A stretch of DNA of 50,008 nt from Betaproteobacteria bacterium Ga0077532 (GTDB taxonomy: Bacteria; Pseudomonadota; Gammaproteobacteria; Burkholderiales; Ga0077523): contig LNEE01000039.1 of the NCBI GenBank assembly GCA_001464895.1, positions 1 to 50,008 on the forward strand, read 5' to 3'. Both the position numbers and the translations under genes were made by a program. Positions 17,600 through 26,156 of this stretch are shown piece after piece (the first letter of the stretch is position 1; every line of letters begins with the position of its first letter). Under the pieces are notes generated by a model. It did no database searches. It worked only from the letters and a program-made list of their open reading frames with translations, and was not told where the DNA came from.

Positions 17600-18109
17600 A
17601 TGGCGACGGGCCGGCTCGCATCGCAGCTGTCAGCCACCTTGCTGTGCGCCCTGACCTTGCTCCTGTGCGCGCCGCCGTTGCTGGCGCGGACCGTCGAGGC
17701 GCGCGTCGTGAGCGTGGCCGACGGCGACACCGTGCGGATCCGGTCGCGCGGGACCGAGCAGGAGACCGTCCGGCTCCTCTTCATCGACGCCCCGGAACAC
17801 GATCAGCCAGGCGGACGCGAGGCCCGTCGTGCGCTGCAGGAGCTGGTGCGGGTCGAACGCGTGCGTGTCGAGACCCGTGGGAAGGATCGGTACGCCCGTA
17901 CGCTGGGTCATCTGCGGCGCGTTTCGGATGGTCTCGACGTCAACCTCGAACTCGTCCGGCGCGGCCACGCGTGGGCGAATGCGCGAGGGGCCATGCGGCC
18001 GAGGTACGAGGCGGCGGAACGGGAGGCACGGGCTGCAAGACGCGGGCTCTGGCAGGCGCCGAACCCCGTGTCTCCGTATCAGTGGAGACATCGGGCTCGG
18101 GACCGATAG
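17600..18109 (+). CDS. Secreted thermonuclease-family (SNase-like) nuclease
   Basis: 169 residues. A signal peptide (1-30, ending PPLLA) precedes a staphylococcal-nuclease fold. Catalytic and metal residues appear in VVSVADGDTVRI, in ETVRLLFIDAPE (Arg and Glu/Asp) and in RGKDRYARTLGHL (second Arg). LVRRGHAWANAR and ARRGLWQAPNPVSPYQWR are the usual SNase end. It degrades DNA/RNA outside the cytoplasm with Ca2+. ATG 17600 immediately follows the tandem repeat, which replaces the normal leader. No clear SD apart from GGTGTGAGG. Confidence 0.9.
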   Translation: MATGRLASQLSATLLCALTLLLCAPPLLARTVEARVVSVADGDTVRIRSRGTEQETVRLLFIDAPEHDQPGGREARRALQELVRVERVRVETRGKDRYARTLGHLRRVSDGLDVNLELVRRGHAWANARGAMRPRYEAAEREARAARRGLWQAPNPVSPYQWRHRARDR

Positions 18110-18137
18110 CCGAGACGCCGTTTCGGCGGGTGACTCC

Positions 18138-18554
18138 CTAGAGCAACCGCACCGAACACGCCTTGTCGAGCAGTTCCGCTTCGGTCGTGCCCTTCGCGGG
18201 CAGCGCCCAGTCCCAACCACCCGGGGCGATGCCGAAGGTCTTCACGACCCGCCGGCTGTTGTCCAGCACCGCGACGGCCATCAGGGCCAGCTCCTTCGAC
18301 TCGCAGCGGGCGAGGAAGCGGATCACGCGCCCGGGCGCCTCGGTGGCGGGTCTCGCTTCCGGCGACTTCCAGCCGGCCTTGACGTCGAAGCGGACCATGT
18401 CGGCCTGGCGCGTCACGGAGTCGGACTCGAACCGCCACAGGTGGTCCTCCCGGATCACGGCCGCATCCTCGATGCTGGTGTAGTACTGCTCCTCGGCGAG
18501 CGCAGCCCCGGTGGAGGCGAGCGCGAGGATGGCGAGGCAGATCTGGCGTTTCAT
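18138..18554 (-). CDS. Small exported protein, surface-adhesin E-like
   Basis: 138 residues. A signal peptide (1-20, ending AALA) precedes a compact beta-rich domain: YYTSIEDAAVIREDHLWRFESDS, then VRFDVKAGWKSPE and FLARCESKELALMAVAVLDNSRRVV, and a Trp-rich end with PGGWDWALPAKGTTEAELLDKACS. This pattern is common in betaproteobacterial proteins annotated as surface-adhesin E. Two cysteines, probably paired. SD GGAGAGCATCG. Function not established. Confidence 0.75.
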   Translation of the reverse strand: MKRQICLAILALASTGAALAEEQYYTSIEDAAVIREDHLWRFESDSVTRQADMVRFDVKAGWKSPEARPATEAPGRVIRFLARCESKELALMAVAVLDNSRRVVKTFGIAPGGWDWALPAKGTTEAELLDKACSVRLL

Positions 18555-18579
18555 CGATGCTCTCCTGCGAGCGTGAGTA

Positions 18580-18614
18580 GGAGCGGCGCAATCCTCCCCG
18601 AATCGCGCCGCTCC
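18580..18614. repeat. Inverted repeat in the leader of the 18138-18554 gene
   Basis: Perfect 10-bp arms GGAGCGGCGC (18580-18589) and GCGCCGCTCC (18605-18614) with a 15-base loop. Preceded by GAGTA, it resembles half of the GTAGGAGCGG REP family but lacks the ATG centre. No T-tract. Could be a regulatory stem-loop or a decayed REP. Confidence 0.55.
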
Positions 18615-18782
18615 GATATCTTGGGTCCACCCCGGTGGACGGCGTCGCACGAAAAACCTTGCTCGTGTCAGGCGCCGAACGGGGCTGTGACCGGCCAGTC
18701 CGGGAACGGTTCCGACGGCCGGTGAGGAAATGTCGGCCGGGGTCGCGGCGACCATGATCCACCACGACGGTCGCGACGACCG

Positions 18783-19841
18783 TCAGGCGACGGCGCGCAG
18801 GAAGGCGCCTATCTCCGCGTTGAGGAACACGCCGTCGTCGGGACTCGCCGTGCCGGCCGCCTGATGCCCCTGCACCGACGGGATCGTCACGCGGCGCGCT
18901 CCGGGGATCGCGGCAGCGACGGCGTCGGCCTCGTCGGCGGGGTTGAAGAGATCCAGCGGCGGCGCCAGCACGAGCGTGCGGGCGCGGATGCTCCCGAGCG
19001 CCGCCGCCGTGTCGCCACCGAAGCCGGGCGTCGCGCCGACATCGTGGGCTTCGTAGGCGCGGCTCTGGTACAGCCAGTCGGTCGCATCGAAATCGTCAGA
19101 CATCCGCTCGGCGGCCAGCGAATCCATCCAGTCGACGACCTGTCGGGGACCGTCGAACCGGCCTGCGAGCGCCGCGGGTGTGCGGCTCGCGAGCACGCTC
19201 ATCACGGCACTCCAGGCGCGCCAGCCGCGCGTCGGGGCTGCGGTGAATCGCTCGCCATCCCAGGCCGGATCCGCCATCAGCGCGAGCCGCGCCGCTTCGA
19301 CGATCGCGACCGCCCACGGCGCCGTCCTCGCCATCGGCGTCATGGCCACGATGGCGCCGACGCGGTCCGGCTGGCCCACGCCCCACTGCAATGCCTGCAT
19401 CCCACCCATCGACGCGCCGACCACCGCTGCCAGCCGGTCGATCCCGAGCGCATCGAGCAGCCGCCGTTGCGACTCGACCATGTCGCGCAGGCCGAAACGC
19501 GGGAACGCAGCACCCGGTTGCCGCCGGCTGTTGCTAGGCGAGGTGGTCAGGCCGTTGGCGATCGGGTCGACGCAGATCACGCACCATCGCGCCGGGTCCA
19601 GGGCACGGCCCGGACCGATGAGAAAGTCGAGTCGATGATGGCTGCCCGACAGCGACACGGTGACGAGGACGACATTCGAGCGCGTCGGGTTCGGAGACCC
19701 GTGCATCACGTACGACAGATCGAAGTCGTGGATGACGCCGCCGCCTTCCAGCGGCAGGTCACCGAGCGCTGCGCGGCAGTGCGGCGCGTCGACCCAGCCG
19801 GGCCGGAACACCGGGTGACGGAATCCGGCGGCCGCGTTCAA
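18783..19841 (-). CDS. Alpha/beta hydrolase, homoserine O-acetyltransferase-like
   Basis: About 352 residues. The MetX-type nucleophile elbow is GASMGGMQALQWG (Ser about 144); the acid is likely the Asp in PLDLFNPADEAD, and the His lies in QGHQAAG. LEGGGVIHDFDLSYVMHGSPN is the typical first strand. The acyl-transferase signature around GPS/DP near the N-terminus is altered, and the catabolic setting argues for a hydrolase rather than methionine synthesis. No ATG fits the N-terminus; TTG 19841-19839 overlaps the end of the reading frame of the broken dehydrogenase. Last gene of the TRAP operon. Confidence 0.78.
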   Translation of the reverse strand: MNAAAGFRHPVFRPGWVDAPHCRAALGDLPLEGGGVIHDFDLSYVMHGSPNPTRSNVVLVTVSLSGSHHRLDFLIGPGRALDPARWCVICVDPIANGLTTSPSNSRRQPGAAFPRFGLRDMVESQRRLLDALGIDRLAAVVGASMGGMQALQWGVGQPDRVGAIVAMTPMARTAPWAVAIVEAARLALMADPAWDGERFTAAPTRGWRAWSAVMSVLASRTPAALAGRFDGPRQVVDWMDSLAAERMSDDFDATDWLYQSRAYEAHDVGATPGFGGDTAAALGSIRARTLVLAPPLDLFNPADEADAVAAAIPGARRVTIPSVQGHQAAGTASPDDGVFLNAEIGAFLRAVA

Positions 19842-20941
19842 GCGAACATCACCACAGTGCGGATGCCGACGCCGCGGCGCATGTCGTCGAAGCCCTCGTT
19901 GATGTCGGACAGCGCGAGCCGTCGCGTGATGAGCCGGTCGAGTTCGAGTTTGCCGTCGAGGTAGAGCTGCGCGAGCCACGGGAAATCGCGCCGTGGGCGC
20001 GCACCGCCATAGCTCTACCGCACGATGCGCTTCTCGCCCATGAGCGAGCCCCAGCGGAACGGGACCTCCTGATCCACATTCACCTTGCCGAGGAAGACCA
20101 CGTGACCGCCGGGCCGCACGGCTTCCATCGCAAGGCGGAATGCGGCGGGATGGCCTGCCGCTTCGAACACGTAGTCGGCACCACGACCACCCGTGAGTGC
20201 GCGGACCTGTTCGACGACGTCGGGCGCGCCGGCGTCGATGGCGTGGGTCGCGCCGAACGAGGCGGCGAGTTCGCGGCGCCCCGCGGCGAGGTCCGCCGCG
20301 AGGATCTGCCCTGCCCCCGCGATGCGCGCGCCCTGGACCGCGTTGAGGCCGACCGCGCCGCAGCCGATGACGAGCGCCGTGGCGCCGGGCTCGACGCGTA
20401 CCGCTCGGACTGCCGCACCGACTCCCGTCATCACACCGCAGCCGATGAGACAGGCGCGATCGAAGGGGATGTCACGCGGCACGACGATGGCCCCCGACTG
20501 CGGGACGACGCAGTACTGCGCGTGGGACGACACCACGGAGAAGTGATGCACCGGCGCTCCCGCGCGCGACAGCCGCGAGCGGCCGTCGAAGAGCACACCC
20601 TTCGGTTCGTGGCGCTTGTAGGGCTCGCACAGGATCGGCAGATCTCGCTCGCAGTAGAAGCAGTGGCCGCAGTGCGGATTCCACGAGCAGACGACGTGGT
20701 CGCCCGGCCGGACGACTGTCACGTCGCGGCCCACCGCCTCGACGACGCCGGCGCCCTCGTGACCGAGCACGATCGGAAGCGGATACGCGAGCGAGCCCGT
20801 CATCACTTCGAGATCGGTGTGGCACAGGCCGCTGGCACCGAGCCGGACGAGCACATCGTCGGGACCGAGTGCACCCATCTCGAGAGGTTCGACGACGAGG
20901 GGCTCGCCGACCCGGTGCAGAACAGCCGCGTGGAATCTCAT
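19838..20941 (-). pseudogene. Zinc alcohol dehydrogenase (class III-like MDR) with internal TAG
   Basis: The frame reads as a complete 367-residue MDR dehydrogenase except for one TAG at 20017-20015 (codon 309). Before it: catalytic zinc ligands in SGLCHTDLEVMTG and LGHEGAGVV, structural zinc cysteines in NPHCGHCFYCERDLPILC, and the NAD loop GCGAVGLNAVQGA. After it the same frame continues with SYGGARPRRDFPWLAQLYLDG, then LITRRLALSDINEGFDDMRRG and a TGA at 19840-19838, the normal family C-terminus. Relatives have Ser or a similar residue at this place (RS-SYGG), so a single base change (TCG to TAG) is enough. No frameshift. The truncated 308-residue product lacks the last strand of the catalytic domain. 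It could be a real mutation or an assembly error. Confidence 0.85.
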
Positions 20942-20945
20942 GGAC

Positions 20946-22259
20946 TCAACCTTTCAGGCGGGGGAGCCACAGGGCGATCTCGGGTGTGCTCACCACCAGC
21001 GCGAGCACGATCGCCTGCAGGATGATGAAGGGCCAGACGGATGCGTAGATGTCGTTGAGGCTGATCTCCGGCGGTGCGACGCCCTTCAGGTAGAACGCCG
21101 CCGGCCCGAAGGGCGGGGAGATGTACGAGATCTGCATGTTGAGGCAGAAGAGCACGCCGAACCACACGGGGTCGTAGCCCAGGCCGACGACGATCGGTAC
21201 GAAGATCGGCATGGTGAGCAGGCAGATGCCGACCCAGTCCATGATGCAGCCGAGCACGATCAGGATGGCCTGCATGACGATCACCGTGCCGATCGGTGGC
21301 AGGTCGAATCCGAGGAACAGATCGCGGATGAAGCCCGGGCCGCCCGCCAGGTTGTAGACGCCGATCATGGCTGTGGCGCCGAACGACAGCCAGAGCAGCA
21401 TGCCGCACGTGTCGAGCGTGATGCGCGAGGCCTCCCGCAGCACCTTCAGGTTCAGCTCCCCGCGCAGGGCGGACGCGATCATCGTGCCGACCACGCCCAT
21501 GGCCGCAGCCTCGGTCACCGAGGCGATGCCGGTGTAGATGGTCCCGAGCACCGAGGCGATCACGAGCAGCGGCAGCAGGAGGCTGCGCATCAGGCGGAGC
21601 TTCGCCCCGAACGAGATGCCGTGCTCGAGATCCGGCGCTGGTGGGCCGAGCCGGGGATTCATCTGGCAGCGCACGAAGATGTAGCCCATGTAGGCCACCG
21701 AAAGCATCAGGCCGGGGGCGAGGTTCGCGACGAACAGATCGCCGATCGGCACGTTCACCGTGAGCCCGTAGATGATGAGCACGATGGACGGCGGGATCAT
21801 CGTACCGAGGGACCCGCCCGCGCAGATCGTCCCGATGGCGAGGCGCTTGTCGTAGCCGAGGCGCAGCATCTGCGGCAGCGCGATCAGCCCGAGGAGCACG
21901 ATCTCGCCGCCGATGATCCCGGTCATCGCCCCCATCAGCGTCGCGGCGACCATCGTCTGGATCGCGAGTCCACCCGGCAGGCGGCCGGCCCACACGCGCA
22001 TCGCGTCGAAGAGGTCCTTCGCGACACCGGAGCGCTCCATGATCGACGCCATCATCACGAACATCGGCACCGAGACCAGCACGTACTCGCCGACGAAGCT
22101 GTAGATCCGCGTCGCGACGAGTTGCAGGCCGTCGAGGCCGAAGAGGGCCACGCAGAAGACGGTCCCGATCAGGCCCGTGACGAACGCGAGCGGCAAACCG
22201 AACATCAGCAGCACGAGCATGCCGCCGAACATCAGGATCGTGATCCATTCGATGCTCAT
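20946..22259 (-). CDS. dctM: TRAP transporter large permease
   Basis: 437 residues, about 12 membrane helices. The Na+-coupled channel subunit of a TRAP importer. Family landmarks are LPLAFVTGLIGTVF, VPMFVMMASIMERSG, the paired GGEIVLLGLIALP and AGGSLGTMIPPSIVLIIYG segments, and near the end ISPPFGPAAFYLKGVAP. It overlaps dctQ by four bases (ATGA) and ends four bases before the dehydrogenase start, so import and oxidation genes are co-translated. Confidence 0.94.
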   Translation of the reverse strand: MSIEWITILMFGGMLVLLMFGLPLAFVTGLIGTVFCVALFGLDGLQLVATRIYSFVGEYVLVSVPMFVMMASIMERSGVAKDLFDAMRVWAGRLPGGLAIQTMVAATLMGAMTGIIGGEIVLLGLIALPQMLRLGYDKRLAIGTICAGGSLGTMIPPSIVLIIYGLTVNVPIGDLFVANLAPGLMLSVAYMGYIFVRCQMNPRLGPPAPDLEHGISFGAKLRLMRSLLLPLLVIASVLGTIYTGIASVTEAAAMGVVGTMIASALRGELNLKVLREASRITLDTCGMLLWLSFGATAMIGVYNLAGGPGFIRDLFLGFDLPPIGTVIVMQAILIVLGCIMDWVGICLLTMPIFVPIVVGLGYDPVWFGVLFCLNMQISYISPPFGPAAFYLKGVAPPEISLNDIYASVWPFIILQAIVLALVVSTPEIALWLPRLKG

Positions 22260-22765
22260 GGCGCACGGCCGACGGCGCGCACGTCGCGCCAGAACTGCAC
22301 CAGGGTCTGCAGCAGCATCCACAGCGCACACAGCGCGAGCAGGCTCTTCAGCACCACCGGCGTGGGCCAGTTCGTCGCGGTGCCCGAGGTCTCCAGGTTG
22401 TCGAGCGCCTGGAGCGCCTGGCCGGTTGCAGCCCACGAGAGCAATGCGAGGAAGGCCACCGTGAGCAACGAGTTGAGGCACGCCACGAAGCGCTTCCCGG
22501 ACGGCGACATGCGCTCCAGGAAGAACGTGATGGCGATGTGCCCGCGGCGGTGATGCACGACCGGACCGCCGAGGAGGAACGCGCACGCGGCGAGCGCCAC
22601 CGAGAGTTCGTGCGCCCAGATCGTCGGCGAATCGAAGCCGTACCGGAGCGCGACCTCCAGCGCAGAGATGGCGACGATGGCTACGAAGCACGCGCTGGTG
22701 CCGGTGGCAATCGCCCCCACGGCACGATCGATCAGCGTGCGCATCGGTTGTGGGTCATCGCGCAC
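22256..22765 (-). CDS. dctQ: TRAP transporter small permease
   Basis: Up to 169 residues with four membrane helices; fits the DctQ family with WAHELSVALAACAFLLGGPVVHHRRGHIAI (conserved E, G and the GHI motif after helix 2). GTG 22765 starts the frame; ATG 22744 would give 162 residues. Neither has a strong SD. It acts as the scaffold subunit between the binding protein and DctM. Confidence 0.92.
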   Translation of the reverse strand: MRDDPQPMRTLIDRAVGAIATGTSACFVAIVAISALEVALRYGFDSPTIWAHELSVALAACAFLLGGPVVHHRRGHIAITFFLERMSPSGKRFVACLNSLLTVAFLALLSWAATGQALQALDNLETSGTATNWPTPVVLKSLLALCALWMLLQTLVQFWRDVRAVGRAP

Positions 22766-22811
22766 CCGGAGCCAGGAGTGTTCGCACGGGTGTCCGTAGT
22801 TTGAACAGGCC

Positions 22812-23837
22812 CTAGAGGAGGCCGAGCTTCCTGAGGTAGGCGACCTGTGATTCGTGCACCCGCTTCGCCATCGGACTGCGGGCCGCGAAGGTCTTCCACA
22901 CGCCCATGGCCACCTCGCGGAATCGGCGGCGGTCCGGCGCCGCGAGATCCACGGTCTCGACGCCGGTCTGCTTCGCGGCGCGCGCCACCCGCTCGTCGGC
23001 CTCGCGGTTCTTCTCGATCATGTCGCGATTCAGTTCGTCGGCCGCCTGCTCGACCACCTTCTTGAGATCGTCCGGCAGCGCTTTCCACTTCCTGGCGTTG
23101 ACCACCAGGTCGCTCATGGGCATCGAATGGAATCCGGGATAGCTCGGGTACTTCGCGAGCTTGTGGTAGCCGAGATCCTGGTTCATCGAGAGCGTGCCCC
23201 AGTCGGCCGCATCGACCACGCCACGCTCGAGCGCCGTGTACACCTCGCTGCCCGGCAGGTTGACGGGGGCTGCGCCCAGCAGCCGGAAGATGTCCTGTCC
23301 CATGCCCGTGGGCGCACGCAGCTTGAGCCCCTTGAAGTCGGCGAGCGTGCGCAGCGGCTTCTTCGACACGAGCGACTCGTGCCCGTACCAGATGCCGCGG
23401 ACGAAATGAGCGTTGTACTTGCGGTACAGCTCGCGTGTGAGTTCGCGACCGCCGCCGTTGTCCATCCAGGCCTGGGCCTGCTCGGGGCTCTCCCAGCCGC
23501 CGCAGAGATCGCCGATCAGCGCGAAGGCGGCGTCCTTGCCGGTGTTGTAGGCGGGGCCGCTGTTCTGGATGTCGAGCACGCCTGCGTTCAGCGCATCCAG
23601 ACTCTCGCTCGCCGCGACGATCGAACCGCCGGGCAACGAGTCGATCACGAGACGCCCGCCGCTCAGCGCCTTCACGCGCGCCGCGAACTGGTCATCGAGC
23701 TTCTGGGGCAGCGAGCCGGCGCCCCACAGCGACATCATCTTCCACCTGATCGGCTGCTGGGCCTCCGCCGTCGACGGCAGCCCCGAAGCCACAAGCAGCG
23801 CAAGCCCGGCGAGCAGGCCTCGTGCGAATGCACCCAT
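22812..23837 (-). CDS. dctP: TRAP transporter solute-binding protein (DctP family)
   Basis: 341 residues. A signal peptide (1-27, ending STAEA) precedes a DctP fold: IRWKMMSLWGAGSLPQKLDDQF, SGGRLVIDSLPGGSIVAASE, the conserved ligand-binding Arg in LKLRAPTG, and GSEVYTALERGVVDAADWGTLSMNQDLGYH. The ADWGT...NQDLGYH part resembles the alpha-keto acid/mannitol-chloroaromatic subgroup. The ligand is therefore likely an organic acid, but the sequence does not tell which. SD GGGGAGAC before ATG 23837. Confidence 0.93.
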   Translation of the reverse strand: MGAFARGLLAGLALLVASGLPSTAEAQQPIRWKMMSLWGAGSLPQKLDDQFAARVKALSGGRLVIDSLPGGSIVAASESLDALNAGVLDIQNSGPAYNTGKDAAFALIGDLCGGWESPEQAQAWMDNGGGRELTRELYRKYNAHFVRGIWYGHESLVSKKPLRTLADFKGLKLRAPTGMGQDIFRLLGAAPVNLPGSEVYTALERGVVDAADWGTLSMNQDLGYHKLAKYPSYPGFHSMPMSDLVVNARKWKALPDDLKKVVEQAADELNRDMIEKNREADERVARAAKQTGVETVDLAAPDRRRFREVAMGVWKTFAARSPMAKRVHESQVAYLRKLGLL

Positions 23838-23938
23838 CGATGTCTCCCCGTGGTTCGATCCGCCGTGATGTCGACCGGGACTTGCCGTCCGATGCGGCAT
23901 GGCGGTGTCGGAAACTGCGATGCTTCCGCGTCGGCGCA

Positions 23939-24808
23939 CTACGTGGGCGCCACCTTCTCGGTACCGCGGTAGAGGATCCGCGCGGCATCCTCGGTGATGC
24001 GCTGGTGTACCGCGCGCTCGGCGTCACCGAAGTCGACCTTGGGGCGTGGCTCCGGATCGAAGTGGTGATACCGGTCGGTGCCGCGCACGAGCATCGCGGA
24101 ATCCCGCGGCCCCGCCGTCTGCCGGACGTAGGGCGGCACGTAGCGGATCGCGAAACCGATCCGGCGCCGGCTCGACGGGTTGGGCTCGGAACCATGCACG
24201 AGCAGCACGTGGTGCAGCGACATCTCGCCGGGCTGCAGGACGATGTCGACGGCGAGCGCCGGATCCACGTCCACCTGCACCTCCTGTCCGCGCGTCAGCA
24301 GGTTGCCCGTCGCGAAGGTGTCGACGTGGGGCAACTGGTCCATGAGGTGGGTCCCGGGCATGACGCGCATGCAGCCGTTCTCGGGCACGGAGTCCGAGAA
24401 CGCGACCCACGCCGTCACCACGTCGGGTTCGGACAGGCCCCAGTATGTGGAATCCTGGTGCCACGAGACGTACGAGGGATCGCTCGCCTCCTTGGTGAAG
24501 AAGCTGGCACTCCACACCATGAGGTCCGGCCCCAGGACGTCCTCGACGGCATCGAGGATGCGCGGATGCCGCACGATCTCGTCGGCCCACGTGAACAACA
24601 GGTGCGGCTTGTTCCGCAACTGCCCGCGAAGGGGCCCGCCCATGCGGCGTTCGAAGGCTTCGAGGCGCGCGCGATGGCCGGCGATCTCGTCGGGCGCGAA
24701 CACGCGGACCGGGAAGTGGAATCCGTCGCGATCGAAGGCCTCCTTCTCGCCTGCCGACAGGGTGTGATGCGAAACGGCGTTCCGCGCGTGCCAGGTGGGG
24801 GTGGTCAT
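23939..24808 (-). CDS. Phytanoyl-CoA dioxygenase (PhyH) family protein 1
   Basis: 289 residues. Fe(II)/2-oxoglutarate dioxygenase with the iron triad His117, Asp119 (SWHQDSTYW) and His205 (LLVHGSEPN); the 2-oxoglutarate Arg is within SSRRRIGFAIRY. Bacterial PhyH enzymes hydroxylate or split small carbon substrates. It lies between the SMP-30 lactonase gene and the TRAP genes, so it probably acts on the imported compound or its product. ATG 24808 gives the family N-terminus; 74 upstream codons are open but not protein-like. Confidence 0.88.
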   Translation of the reverse strand: MTTPTWHARNAVSHHTLSAGEKEAFDRDGFHFPVRVFAPDEIAGHRARLEAFERRMGGPLRGQLRNKPHLLFTWADEIVRHPRILDAVEDVLGPDLMVWSASFFTKEASDPSYVSWHQDSTYWGLSEPDVVTAWVAFSDSVPENGCMRVMPGTHLMDQLPHVDTFATGNLLTRGQEVQVDVDPALAVDIVLQPGEMSLHHVLLVHGSEPNPSSRRRIGFAIRYVPPYVRQTAGPRDSAMLVRGTDRYHHFDPEPRPKVDFGDAERAVHQRITEDAARILYRGTEKVAPT

Positions 24809-24890
24809 GAGCAGCACTTCCTTCGTTGGCCGGATTGCAGGGCCGCGAGGCGGCACTGCAACCCGGTGGTTCAGCGTCGACTGCCGCGCA

Positions 24891-25991
24891 TCAGGGCAAC
24901 TGATAGCCCTTCTTGCCAACCCGGATGCGGTAGAGGCTCTTGCCGGAAGTGACGTATAGCAGGTTCGCATCGGCGCCGCGCCCGAAGCCGACATTGGTGG
25001 GCAACTCGGTGCCGGTGGGGATGAACGCAAGTTCCTTCCCTGCCGGCGAAAGCACCTGGATGCCCGGCCGATGTTCGCAACGCGACGCCACCCAGAGGTT
25101 GCCGTCCTGGTCGGCGATCATGCCGTCCGGTCCGCTGCAGGGCTTGGCGAGCTTGCCGTAGTCGATGAGGACCCTGCGGTTCGCGAGACTCCCGTCGGCC
25201 TCCACGTCGAACGCCTGCAGCAGATGCGCGTTCTGCAGCGGGCTCTCGCCCTTCTTCAGGTTCTGGAACTCGAACCAGCCGTTGTCGTTGCTGACGATGT
25301 ACATCGTCTTCTGGTCGGGCGAGATCAGGATGCCGTTGCACTTGCCGCAGTTGGCCGCGACCCGGGTCACCGTGCCGTCGGGATCGAGCCGATAGGCGGC
25401 GTAGCCGTCCTGGAAGATGGGCTCGTGACCGAGGTAGCGCGGATCGGTGAAATACATCCGGCCCTTCTCGTCGATGGTGACATCGTTCAGCGCATTGAAG
25501 GGGCGACCGTCGTACTTGCCGGCGAGGATGTAGCTGCGCCCGGTCTTCATGTCGGTCTTGACCAGCATGCGGCCGCCATAGTCGGCGCCGAGCGCGGCGA
25601 TCATGTTGCCGTCGCGATCGAACTTGAGTCCGTTCGACATGCCGGACGGACTGCGGAACACGGTGGTCTGGCCGCTCTTCGGATCGAACCGGAAGATGTT
25701 CCCGGCCTGGCTGAACCGGCCATCCGCATCCTTGCAGAATGCGGTGAAGGTGATGTCGCTGAAGTAGATCATGCCGTCGTGGCCGGCGGCGACGCCTTCG
25801 GTCAGCATGCATCCACCGTCGAAGACACGATCCAGTCGTGCACCGGGGGGCACGAATGCCGTGTCACCGGACGGGGGTGGAAAACCAGGGTCAGCCGCCT
25901 GGGCGCCCCCGGCAAGGGCCAGGGCGATAGCGGCGGCGACGTTGCGAATCTTGCAGCGAATACTGCGGTTGACGAGTGTTGACGTGCTCAC
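24891..25991 (-). CDS. Exported SMP-30/gluconolactonase-like lactonase
   Basis: 366 residues. An N-terminal signal (1-33, ending GGAQA) precedes a six-bladed propeller. Metal-site residues are Glu in MLTEGVAAG, Asn in MSNGLKFD and FNALNDVTID, and Asp in SGPDGMIADQDGN. It hydrolyses sugar lactones or similar esters, probably in the periplasm. GTG 25991 follows a strong SD (GGAGGAGCATCTC). First gene of the minus-strand operon (lactonase, PhyH, dctPQM, dehydrogenase, hydrolase), sharing its promoter region with the divergent iclR-type gene. Confidence 0.88.
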   Translation of the reverse strand: MSTSTLVNRSIRCKIRNVAAAIALALAGGAQAADPGFPPPSGDTAFVPPGARLDRVFDGGCMLTEGVAAGHDGMIYFSDITFTAFCKDADGRFSQAGNIFRFDPKSGQTTVFRSPSGMSNGLKFDRDGNMIAALGADYGGRMLVKTDMKTGRSYILAGKYDGRPFNALNDVTIDEKGRMYFTDPRYLGHEPIFQDGYAAYRLDPDGTVTRVAANCGKCNGILISPDQKTMYIVSNDNGWFEFQNLKKGESPLQNAHLLQAFDVEADGSLANRRVLIDYGKLAKPCSGPDGMIADQDGNLWVASRCEHRPGIQVLSPAGKELAFIPTGTELPTNVGFGRGADANLLYVTSGKSLYRIRVGKKGYQLP

Positions 25992-26117
25992 GAGATGCTC
26001 CTCCGGGGTGGTGGACGGATCCGGTGTCGGCAGCTGCCGAAGCCGGGGTTGCTCTCTCAGAACGGACTACCCAGCGTGGCGATGTTGCACCTAGGGGCAC
26101 GCAACAGCTCTTTATTA

Positions 26118-26134
26118 TTGAAATCTTGTTTCAA
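26118..26134. promoter_or_regulatory. IclR-type operator candidate (TTGAAA-N5-TTTCAA)
   Basis: Perfect 6-bp inverted repeat TTGAAATCTTGTTTCAA in the 165-bp gap between the divergent lactonase operon and the IclR gene, 23 bp before the regulator's ATG. TGAAA-N5-TTTCA matches the core of the KdgR box, a known IclR-family operator. AT-rich in a GC-rich setting, as expected for a promoter region. Confidence 0.68.
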
Positions 26135-26156
26135 CGATAAAAATTGGCGGATACGA

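Noticed and set aside
20015..20017. Recoded codon (selenocysteine or pyrrolysine) in the dehydrogenase
   Set aside because: Selenocysteine needs TGA, not TAG, and no pyrrolysine genes or family precedent point to TAG recoding; the nearby selD does not change this.
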